DNA of 64,000 bases from Ursus arctos (lineage: Eukaryota; Chordata; Mammalia; Carnivora; Ursidae): the NCBI RefSeq assembly GCF_023065955.2, contig NW_026622986.1:18315848-18379847 (forward strand), given 5' to 3'. The notes under the pieces were generated by a model. The model was given only the letters and a program-made list of their open reading frames with translations. It did no database searches and was not told where the DNA came from. Shown one piece after another: positions 55,321 to 64,000 of this stretch. The stretch's first letter is position 1. The number at the start of each line of letters is the position of its first letter. A program made the position numbers and the translations under genes.

Positions 55321-55920
55321 ACTTCTTTCTTTACATGAAACTACAAATGAAGTTCCTATCATTATGTCAGCCAGTTGAATTTTATCCTCAGCAACCTTCA
55401 GCTGGATGCATTCTGAGAGATACAACTGACCACCAGATTGAAGGACCAGCTTTTCTAGCATTACAGGTTATTTTAACTTCATTCTTTACTGTGACTTCTC
55501 AGGCCGCTGTTAAAACATGTAAATCTGCTACTGATTTTTAAAAAATGAAAACATCCAAATAAGCAATCATATCAAGTGCAAACTTCTTTATACAGTATAG
55601 GTTTATTTTTAAAAAACAAGCTCACTTGAATATTTGACTCCATTAATATTACCTCTCCAAAATACCCACCAGCTTTTACAGCGTTCAGATTCCAGACACT
55701 GCCTACTACCGTGATTGATGAGAGAGGATTTCCTAGCATTCTTGCTTTGTGCAGAATATGAGCTGAAGACATTTCCACATCAACCTTCATTTTGAAATAT
55801 GTTCCAGGAAGAATGTGGTGAGTTTCTTGGGTTCGCCTGATTTTCACAGATTAAAATCTGTGATTAATAACGCAGACTTACTTACGACTGTGAGAATAAT
55901 GGCAACGAGAATAAGGATTT
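55321..55920. other. Nothing recognised
   Basis: AT-rich DNA with small overlapping frames. No gene or element. Confidence 0.4.
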
Positions 55921-56060
55921 TGATTTTAGTAAACATTTATTGAAATCTTTTAACATGCAAGGGACTCCAGGGAAGCAGTATAACATCATGATGAAGAATA
56001 AGGGCTTTGCTCTCGAGCAGGTGTGGATTGTGGCCTTGAAAGGTACTTGGGCATTTTCTG
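55921..56060 (+). mobile_element. L2 end and MIR fragment, adjoining
   Basis: TAGTAAACATTTATTGAAATC looks like a reversed L2 terminus. It is followed by GCAGTATAACATCATGATGAAG, AATAAGGGCTTTGCTCTCGAGC and AGGTGTGGATT, which resemble the sense 5' part of MIR. Confidence 0.5.
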
Positions 56061-56937
56061 GGGAGGGAAACCAAAATAGGAGTACACGTTCCCATGCTGA
56101 TTCCAAAGATTGACGTCGGAGTCCTTAGGAAGGTGTGTGGCTGGGGCCTCTTTTCCTTTTGCCTTGAGTTTCTATGTGGAGGAACTTGTTAGTGAAAAGT
56201 TCCTTGCCCCACACCCTATTTCTCTTTAGGTGAGTGATTTACCTGACCTTGGGAAATGAACTCTGCCATGGTTGACTCAGCCCCTTCCACTCTCGTTCTG
56301 TTGGGGGATCTGCCCCCCAGGTTTAACAGGGTCATGGCAGACCCGCAGGACCTGTCACGGTAGATAAGTCTATACAATTCAGCCTGACTTTTATTAGCAA
56401 TCAATCTGACATCTTAATCTCCACGTATCTGACTCCTGGGTCACTCCTGAGAGAGGATCTGAACTCCTAGAAACAGAGAGCTGCTATACTAGAGGCTCTG
56501 CGAGACACCATTTGGCCATGCTGCTGCGTTGCGCACTGCACAAGGTGGTGGAGAGAGGGGTCTAAATCTTTCCCATGTACAAAATCTCTTGTTTCAGCCT
56601 CTTTTAGCCAAAAGTTCCCATACAGATAGACTCCTAGAAGCCCTGCTTTTCTGTTCATTAGGTGGGCTCAGAAAAACAGCATGGCCACCGTTTAAGGCAA
56701 CCTCTCCAAAATCCAACCAGGTAGGGAGCTTCTCAGGACTGAAATGGAGTGACAAGTCAAAGGCAGCCTGACTTCTCCAAAGGCCTCGCTGTACCAGGTG
56801 CAGCTCGTTCTGCCAGTTTCCTAAGCTGCCCGGGCGTAGGGGTTGTTTTGGAACCCGCCATGAGTGGCAGCGTCCGAGCGCTGACCTCAGAAGCTGTAAC
56901 AGCAGGGCCATTAACAAGCAGGCAAAAAGCGGGGGGA

Positions 56938-57021
56938 AGTATAAAAGGACTATGGATGAGTCCATATGAAACAGTCCCATCACATCCGGAAATCCTAGGG
57001 GGAGAAAGTTCAGGAGGTGAG
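56938..57021 (+). promoter_or_regulatory. TATA-box and splice-donor-like pair
   Basis: GCGGGGGGAAGTATAAAAGG presents a GC-rich element next to a canonical TATAAAAGG. About 70 bases downstream lies AGGAG|GTGAGT, a strong 5' splice-site match. Together they could mark a short first exon. There is no transcript evidence and such pairs also occur by chance. Confidence 0.15.
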
Positions 57022-57858
57022 TTTATGTGTTATGTGGTTTAAGAGCTAGAGTCAGTGCAAGTTAGATTATTGTTAGTGTGACCCCAATTTGACTCATAGG
57101 GTGGGGAGTACAGAGGAAAAATGAATTGTAATAAAAATTGTCATGCGGAGGTTTTGGTGTCATAATTCTGTGTGTGAATTCAATTTGGGAACATTATTAT
57201 GAGTTTTTGTGCTTAGATTTGAACATAACTTTGATTTTCTTCCTCTTACGGTAGTTTACCCTAAATCACAGCACCAGAGCATCGGGGACCATGCCTCTGG
57301 CCGGCAGTCGAGTCCTGTAGACGAAATCGTTTGGAATCTGGGCCTTGAGAGTGGTTCTTACGTACCCAGTTCCTGGGACTTAGGCTGCCATGTTTTTTGT
57401 ACAGGAAGCATGGGTGCCGTCATCTCCACCAACACAGGTCACACCTGCCACCCTGCACCGACCTCAACAGGGGGGAGGAGGGTTAGAAGCTAAGATCCAA
57501 GAGGCTTACAGTCTGGAGGGGGGAGATGACCATATCCAGTACAGTGTTGTGGGCGTGTATGGGGTACAAACGGGGTCACAGGGGGTCCGGTAGTGTACAG
57601 AGGTGTCTCAGAAGAGAGAAAAAGTCTGTGGTTCAGGCATAACTGATAATAGAATCCCTGTTCACTTTTAAAACTGTCTGTATTTAGATGATAAATTGTT
57701 TGGCTAGCCTAGGCTAGGAAAGGGTGATCTATTCTTTCTGAAACTTGGAAAAAAAAAAACCATCAGTAGCATCTTAGGGGTGAAGCTTAGTGTAAAAGTA
57801 ACTATTTGGGAGTTACTTGTAGTCTGGGCCTGTGACTTACCCTCTGTGCCAGGCTCTG

Positions 57859-57860
<2 letters not shown>

Positions 57861-57902
<42 letters not shown>
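57861..57902. repeat. (GT)21 microsatellite
   Basis: A pure GT tract of about 42 bp, followed by TCATGCACGCGCACACAGG, which has alternating purine-pyrimidine character on the same strand. Confidence 0.98.
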
Positions 57903-57903
<1 letters not shown>

Positions 57904-58284
57904 CATGCACGCGCACACAGGGGATGGAGAGAGAGCATGAAAATTGAATGAATAGGCAAATTGAATGAATGAGTGCCATTCAAACTAACTAAATTACTAA
58001 AATAACTAAAATTGTTAAACAACGAAAGTAATTTTCTTTTTCAGAAATCATTCTGAATGGCAGTCGATTTGTCGGGAGGTTTCAAGTACACTAAGAGGGG
58101 AAAACAAGTGATTTTACAAATAACTTTGAAAGACAATTGGTCTTTAAAACAAGCCCTTGGGTCCTCCCTGTCCTCGTTCACTACAGGATAATGACGGAGG
58201 ATTCATTTGATGAAAAACCTCCAAGAAGCTTCTGGGGAAGAAAATGTGTCCTGAAGGCAAAGTTGTGGTCTTTATTTATTTATT

Positions 58285-58470
58285 TATTTTAAAGATTTTA
58301 TTTATTTATTTGACAGAGAGCACAAGTAGGGGGAGCTGCAGGCAGAGGGAGAGGGAGAAGCAGACTCCCCACTGAGCAAGGGGCCCCATGTGGGACTCAA
58401 TCCCAGGACCCCGGGATCATGACCCAAGCCGAAGGCAAAGGCTTAACCAACTGAGCCACCCAGGTCTTCC
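58285..58470 (-). mobile_element. SINEC
   Basis: TTTTAAAGATTTTATTTATTTATTTG, GAGAGCACAAGTAGGGGGAGC, ACTCAATCCCAGGACC, GGGATCATGACCCAAGCC, GAGCCACCCAGGTCTTCC. The (TTTA)n at 58271-58290 extends its tail. A target duplication is not clear. Confidence 0.94.
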
Positions 58471-60154
58471 AACCCCAATAGTGAGAGAACCTGAGGAGGG
58501 AAGTGCGCAACTTACTTGCAAATCGTAGGTAGCTTTCTGTGAGCTGACTGCTAATAAAAAAAAAAATCCACGCACTTTAGTTTTAAGTTAGTAGTAATGA
58601 CAATTAGTTGATTCAGGCCTTTTGCGCTCTGAGTCTTCAGGGAGTCTTCCCTGAAAGAGACTGGTAAGAGGGCTGCTGTCCCCTTTCCTGAAGCATCTAC
58701 TAAGAGACTCTGACCTTCTTGCCCCAGACAGGCCGTGGGCCCACGTGTGCAGGCGGACTGTTGATTCTGGGCGGTTTCCGCAGATCCTGAAGACCACCAC
58801 TAAAAGTCTTTCGAGGAATTACTTCATGAGAGAATATTTCACTCTGTACAGACAGCTGAGCGACCCGACGTACACACAGCTAGTACGCTCTCAAATGATT
58901 ATAAAACAGGTACACCCACCTTAAAGAAATAGGTTTTAATTAGTTTAAAGCAGGAGGACGCAAAGAAAAATCTGAGAAGGGGGGGCGGTCTGAGGAAAGG
59001 ATGTGGCTGTTTTACTGTGCAATTTGGCTTAGAACTAGCTCTGGTGGTTGTTTTTCCGAAGTATCGCCTCCAGCTATTCCGGAAAAGATAATGTGGAATG
59101 AAGACAATCATTCATATCATTATGTTTTATTGAGCAAAAATATTTCTAACTAAAGTATTAATGGGATACTAAAGGACTGCATCTTAAACTTTAATGGGGG
59201 AGTGGAGCGTGTGTGCCTTGAATGAACCGCTGTATTCGATGCTTCTTATATTTCTTTGTTTGCTCTAAGAATTTTCCATTCCACTCACCTTACACACAAG
59301 AAGCCGACTTCTCCGTTTCTTTCAAGTGCATAGCTCTTTTTGCCAAAAAAGAAGTATATGATTCTGAATTCCTTGTGAAAAAAATAGAAAATCGAAAGAA
59401 TTAAAATCTGAATTTTGTTGAAAAGATGTCTACCTTTATTAAAATGCGTATTTCATTTTTTTAAGAAAGAAAATACAACTAATAAAATATAAATGGATCT
59501 TTCTCTAGGGAAGCAGTTGAAAATGCTCAAAATTTATTTCTGCAGTTAATTCCTTACCCCAAATTATGGTTACACACTCGGCTATAGAGGCTTTGCATTT
59601 CGATCAACGAGGATTTACTTTTCTTTAGAGAATAGCTGACACACTTCACTTCCCCAATAACCTTCCCATGACATTCTCCCACACAAAATATTGTAGATTA
59701 AAAAAAAAAAAGCTTCAACTGACGGAAGCCTACCTGTAGCTCATTCAGAATTGAAAATGGGAAGATTAACATGTCCCTTCTTCATGGGAACAGGGGAAAA
59801 GGCAAAACCAGAAATTTGTGTGACCACCTAAGGTCCCTTTCTTATTTGCAATTCCATTTCTCTATATAGAACGGGAATAATTTCCTCATATGGTTTTTAA
59901 AACAATCCATTGTAAAATATAAGTAGTATATATTTTTTTCTCTGTTTGTACTGGTAAGCCTGGATAAAGAGGGTGAAGACGACTTCTAGTTTTTGTGTCT
60001 GAGCAGAGTTTGCAAGACAATATAGGGAATATTGAAGGGCACCCAGAAATGTGTTAGCCTGACCTGTGAGCACAGATGGGAGTGCCCAGAGCTGGGGCAG
60101 AGCCTGGCTCACCGCTCACCAAACTCATTTCTTGTTCTTGGGGAAAAAACGAAC
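58471..60154. other. No gene or repeat recognised
   Basis: Mixed composition; a few CpG around 58720-58900. Open frames are short (74 codons or less) and unrecognised. Confidence 0.4.
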
Positions 60155-60330
60155 CAGCCAAGCCAATATGGTGGTTGCGACCCACATGTGGCTATTTGAA
60201 TTTAAATTACTTACAATCAAATAAAATTTACAAATCAATCTCTTAGTTGTATAAGCCAGATTTCAAGGGCTCCGTAGCCACGGGAGGCAGATGTCTACCA
60301 TTCTGCACGGTGCAGAAACAGAATACATGT
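60155..60330 (-). mobile_element. Possible hAT-Charlie-type MITE fragment
   Basis: CCAATATGGTGGTTGCGACCCACATGTGGCTATTTGAATTTAAA and CATTCTGCACGGTGCAGAAAC resemble a dispersed element with the phrase 'TAGCCACATGTGGCTATT'. Family name and ends uncertain. Confidence 0.45.
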
Positions 60331-61324
60331 ATCCTTACGGGAACTCCTGGGCAATCCTGAGCTAGACTCCGTTTCTGTCTCCTTTCTTGTTACTGAGCTC
60401 TAGTCGATGAAATGCGAGAAGTGACGTGTCCTGAGCCTTCAAAACTCCTAATCAATTAATTTCCCCTCTATGGCAAATTTGGAGTCATGCGTTGCAAACA
60501 TAAGAGTCACAATTAGTGAAAGCCTTACTGAGCGACAAAGGCCAGTAAGACATCACACGGGAACTTGACTCAGTGTTCAGTGACATCAGATGTCTTTCCA
60601 CTTTCTAAGCAGGTGTCATCAAGTTGCCAGAAGCACGGGGTCAGAGGCACAGTGAACAAAAAATTCAGGAATGTTACCTCGAGGAGGAAATTGGGGAATG
60701 CTTCTACCCAAAAAGAGATGAAAAAAAATCTAGTAAATTTTTAGAAAACTGTATTGCCAAGAAATGAGAAGTCTGGGCTAGGCGTTGAGTTTGGAACGCC
60801 CCTGAAATCTCAAACTTGCACCAGCAGAAAATTCTGCGCCCTCTTTTGGGGCCTGCTTCCAAATCCCAATTTCCACTGTGGCACGGGTGGATAAAGGACC
60901 CGGGGGATCCTGCGAGACGGAGGCCAGAGCCACAGAATTGGATGAATGCATTCCTTTCAGAAAATAGGAATGGGAGTCCAGTCAAGAAACTTCTCCTACC
61001 ACTACAGGGCCAACTCACACTGGCCAGCAGGATTCCAACTCTTCGCTATGCACCCGTGACTGCTCCCAGTTTTTCCCTTGACAAATGGGAGTGTTTGTCA
61101 CTGACCTCCTGGCCTAAAGGCGCTACTGAGTGTTGAACTTGTGCTGGAGAGCAGGGGGAAGTGGAGGCAGAGAGCTTGCCATTTAGGTCAGAGGCCACCA
61201 GGTGACAGAGGTTCACTTGCTGAGCTGATTGAAAGGACTAAGCGTTATCTGCACATCCTGGACTTGAAGCTGGACTGACTAATTGGATGGGATTTGAATT
61301 GTCTCCCTTCAAAATTCTGGCCCT
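60331..61324. other. No gene or repeat recognised
   Basis: GC content rises at 60780-61250. Overlapping frames on both strands at 60704-61136 (104 and 106 codons) have no recognised domain. Confidence 0.4.
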
Positions 61325-61445
61325 TTAGTCCAGTGTCCTCATTTTTATCACTGGGGAGAACAGCGCACTTAGAGGATGGGTGTAAGACCACACGCCGGAC
61401 TCCAAAATAGAGCCCAGGTTCCTGGACACAGAGTCCACTTCTGTG
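61325..61445 (-). mobile_element. MIR fragment (weak)
   Basis: GTGTAAGACCACACGCCGGAC and AGAGCCCAGGTTCCTGGAC resemble the reversed MIR stretch 'AAGGTCACACAGC...GAACCCAGGTC'. Confidence 0.45.
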
Positions 61446-61575
61446 TGTTGACTTGTGCTAAACCTACCAACAAAAAAGTCCAGTATGCATGTATAGTATT
61501 GGCACTAAAGAAAGTAACTTACAAAATAATGTAATATTTTCTAAAAGCATTCATTTAAAATGATAAAATATTTCC

Positions 61576-61777
61576 GGGAGCCTGGGTGGCTCAGTGGGTT
61601 AAGCACCCGACTCTTGATTTCAGCTCAGGTCATGATCTCTGGGTTGTGAGATGGAGCCCAGCACTGGGCTCTGCGCTGGGTGTGGAACCTGGTTAATATT
61701 CTCTCTCTCCCTCTCCCATTGCCTCTTCCCCACCAAATAAATAAAATAAATAAAATAAAATAAAATAAAATAAAATA
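61576..61777 (+). mobile_element. SINEC, older subfamily with (TAAAA)n tail
   Basis: GGAGCCTGGGTGGCTCAGTG, AAGCACCCGACTCTTGATTTC, CATGATCTCTGGGTTGTGAG, ATGGAGCCCAGC, then a CT-rich stretch and (AAATAA)(TAAAA)n. Perfect target duplication ATAAAATATTTCC at 61563-61575 and 61778-61790. Confidence 0.97.
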
Positions 61778-61790
61778 ATAAAATATTTCC

Positions 61791-63094
61791 ATGTTAAGGT
61801 AAATTAATTGCAAGCATATGTAGAATATTTAATGTCATTACAAAGTATAATCATTGATCATTTTAAAACCACATAGAAGTGATTTAAGCAACTTTTAATA
61901 ACTGTATTCTATACTCTCATGATAAATTCTTCAGATGGTCCTCTTCCAAGAAATCCTTCCCATCATGTAACTAAATCATCTTAATACTTGTGTTCTATAT
62001 TTTCTCTCTTCTCTGACAACTTTCCTGGTCCACAGTTAGGATCTGCAATTGGAGATACTGTTGGTAAATTCATCAGACTCTACTGCTGTTCTGTTCTGAG
62101 ATACAGAAGATAAGAAATTACTATATCAATTGACATTTTAGACAAAGATTCTTAGAGTCGGAAGTCAGGTAGGAATCATGCAGTCCATCATCCCACATGC
62201 TTGACCGATAAAGTGGACAGCCGCCAATACTGCCTGACGCCTACATAACCAGGGATCAAGAAATGTTTGCTGAAAAGTAGGACTGAAGCTGCTTTTCACT
62301 CCGCATCATCTAACCCGTTCATGAAAATGTGGCAGGAATCTGACTCCTACACTGACACTCTTTTCCCTTTATCATGACCATATACCACCCATTTGATGTG
62401 TTTGATCCATTAACTACAACAATGATATTAAACCTATTTTTATTTGGAAAAGCCAGTCCGTTACTGCTGCTGGGCCTGTATCCCTTTGAAGAATCCTTCT
62501 CGCAGAGTGTTCTGGCCCCTAGAATGTATAATTGCAATTTTGAGTATTGTCTTCTTTCATTGGCGCCTCCTCTGTTTTGTTGTTGTTTCGGAAAAAATAT
62601 TAGTGCGGCTTCATAATGTAGAAAATCAGAATTGGATTTGTTACCCTCTTAACCCAGTTTTGCGTATTTCACCCCATTCTTTCATGCTTGTCAATGTTTT
62701 TGTCTCTACTCTACCCACCACGGACGATCTGAACCCAGGACAGAAAAGTCAGGCCCCATGGACCCTGAGAACCTGCCCTGAGAAATGGGTTCTTGTTTCT
62801 TTTTCTGGTGGATGGATTCTTCTTGGTAAATAGCTCCTAGTTTATATTAGTAGTTTTTGTCGTGATAATACTTTATGATAATTTTTATATGATATCCCTT
62901 GAAATGTATTGTCCGAATTTATTATTATGACTTCTTAAGTTCTCCCTCTGGAAGAAAATGAATCTTCTTTACGTTTTATAATTTCTCGTGTGTGTTTCTA
63001 AGTAGCCTTTACTTCCTATTGTCTTTCTTTATTAGAGCTTGTATTGTTCTCTCTCACCTAAACTGAATCCATTTTGTTTTATTCTCTATGTTCT
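61791..63094. other. No gene; weak ancient repeat at 62145-62250
   Basis: AGATTCTTAGAGTCGGAAGTC with ATCATGCAGTCCATC resembles an ancient CR1/L3-type LINE end. The rest is unassigned. Frames at 62374-62833 overlap and have no recognised domain. Confidence 0.3.
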
Positions 63095-63180
63095 AGAACA
63101 TTAGTGTCATATAATCATGGAATTCTGAAGCTAAGAGGGGCCTTACAGAGTTCAGAATATGAACCTCTCTACCACCAACT
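63095..63180 (+). mobile_element. CR1/L3-like ancient LINE end
   Basis: GTGTCATATAATCATGGAATTCTG, AAGCTAAGAGGGGCCTTACAGAG resembles the widespread phrase 'ATAGAATCATAGAATTTTAGAGCTGGAAGGGACCTTAGAG'. Confidence 0.45.
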
Positions 63181-64000
63181 ATTCTTTTTATTATTTTCCT
63201 TTCTCCTTTGGGTTCCATATTTTGAAAGATTCTTGTCTAAAGACAATCCATTTGTTTTAGTAATCTTTGAATTGTTTTTCCATCTTTTACTACCAATGAC
63301 ATTTATATTGCTACTCAGAACTTCTCATCAGCACAAGACAACCAGCGTCACTGCACCAAGGTGATAAAATTCTCGCCAATAAGGAAAAAAAAAGAGGAAA
63401 CCAACCAAACAATAAAACTTAATGTTTCCATAAGCCCCCACAGTGTTATCTTGAGTGAGTGCAGGTTTTCCATTAGGCTATCTGCAATGTTGAAACTAGC
63501 TCACAGAATACTTCTTTAGATAACCCTTCAAAATCAGGAAACTTTAGGCTGCGATTTGCAGGTTTAATCCAATCCTTTTATTCAAGTAAGCAAACTGAGA
63601 CAAAAATCACCCTCCCAGTAAGGGATGGGCCACGTCCCAGTTTTATTTTTATTCTAAATTTATGTCGTTTCCACTATTGCACACTTCCTATCTTCACGAA
63701 GGTTTTGAGTAAGGCCCTACCATATTCATATGGGTGCTGCTAGGTCCTTGAAAGTCAATATTCGATGTATGCAAATTCTGCAAACCCTAGGATACCAGGT
63801 GTCAGAGTAACTGTGGTTTAGGATGGTGCCAAGTCAGAACACAAAACTCTTGGCTAGGCAATCTCAAAGCACCAGATGACTTTTAGACTCTCTAGAAATA
63901 TCCTTAAAACGTGTGACTAAGTCTAACTCTGTAACTTAGACTGATTTGAGTATTTTCTGAATCTGGCCCAGTTCCATACAATACAATACAATATTCTGAA
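63181..64000. other. Nothing recognised
   Basis: AT-rich DNA to the end of the window. It ends in AATACAATACAATAC-type short repeats (63978-63994). No gene. Confidence 0.4.

Larger units (their letters stand above)
56061..58270. other. No gene recognised; weak promoter-like signals
   Basis: It contains a 129-codon minus-strand frame (56594-56983) and a 97-codon plus frame (56749-57042), neither with a recognised domain. The region 56750-56940 is GC-richer than its surroundings. A short reversed L2-like phrase, GAGGCTTACAGTCTGGAGGGG, lies at 57502. Confidence 0.35.

Noticed and set aside
55051..55461. 136-codon minus-strand frame with a Lys/Gln-rich core
   Set aside because: The core is simply the translated CTT/CTG microsatellite. 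The flanks are repeat-like.
56594..56983. 129-codon minus-strand frame with a hydrophobic N-terminus
   Set aside because: No recognised family; it overlaps plus-strand frames in the same GC-richer patch. Could be chance.
1..64000. CRISPR arrays, bacterial operons, functional tRNA genes
   Set aside because: No spaced direct repeats, no bacterial gene organisation. The only tRNA-like segments are SINEC and MIR heads, which are retrotransposons.

Overview
This window is nuclear DNA from a carnivoran mammal. The clearest sign is about fifteen copies of the tRNA-Lys-derived Can-SINE (SINEC), recognised by the head GGGGCGCCTGGGTGGCTCAG, the B-box-like GATCGAGCCCC, and a CT-rich tail running into (AAATAA)n and poly(A). 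Several copies (4772, 8313, 19984, 29494, 32412) carry the CGTCTGCCTTCGGCTCAGGGCGTGATC...CACATCAGGCTCC form. I associate that form with Arctoidea, bears especially and possibly pinnipeds. The species call is an inference from memory of these subfamilies. I found no protein-coding gene, CRISPR array, functional tRNA or bacterial-type operon. The window reads as intergenic or deep intronic DNA, AT-rich and dominated by dead mobile elements. Region by region: 1-9 kb holds an internally deleted L1 (2213-4717) with a Tigger-type MER2-like DNA transposon in its 3' UTR, a HAL1 half-LINE (about 5640-7600), a stacked pair of SINEs with a three-step target-site ladder (8301-8712) and a MIR. 9-19 kb is mostly old unassigned DNA with a probable solo LTR (about 12570-13140), an L2 (about 14935-15990) and a second ancient LTR-like repeat with an internal duplication (16330-17225). 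19-20 kb contains a carnivore L1 3' end nested in an older L1 3' UTR. 20-31 kb is repeat-poor apart from SINEs, L2 and MIR pieces. 31.9-36.8 kb is a 5 kb minus-strand L1 that keeps its 5' UTR, ORF1 and the endonuclease/RT part of ORF2 but lacks the 3' third. A SINE, a CTTT microsatellite and a perfect 19-bp hairpin lie in it. 37-46 kb is mixed old DNA with MIR, L2, MER5A-like and MaLR-like pieces. 46.4-47.8 kb is an old minus-strand L1 that received a SINE and then a short twin-primed (inverted) L1 with a 12-bp target duplication. 50.2-54.2 kb is a very long, decayed minus-strand L2 followed by a plus-strand L2 3' end. 54.9 kb has a U6 snRNA pseudogene. 55.2 kb has a long CTT/CTG-type tract. 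56-64 kb is mostly unassigned, with two SINEs, a (GT)n tract and ancient fragments. Nothing here works together as a pathway. What can be read is the order of insertions, which is unusually clear at four nested loci. The best leads for a second look are the U6 pseudogene, the hairpin in the L1, the twin-primed L1, the triple SINE target site, two possible 3' ends of unidentified retrocopies at 27.1 and 38.4 kb, and weak promoter or exon-like signals at 56.9 kb and 17.6 kb. All repeat family names come from recognition by eye; none was confirmed by a database search.
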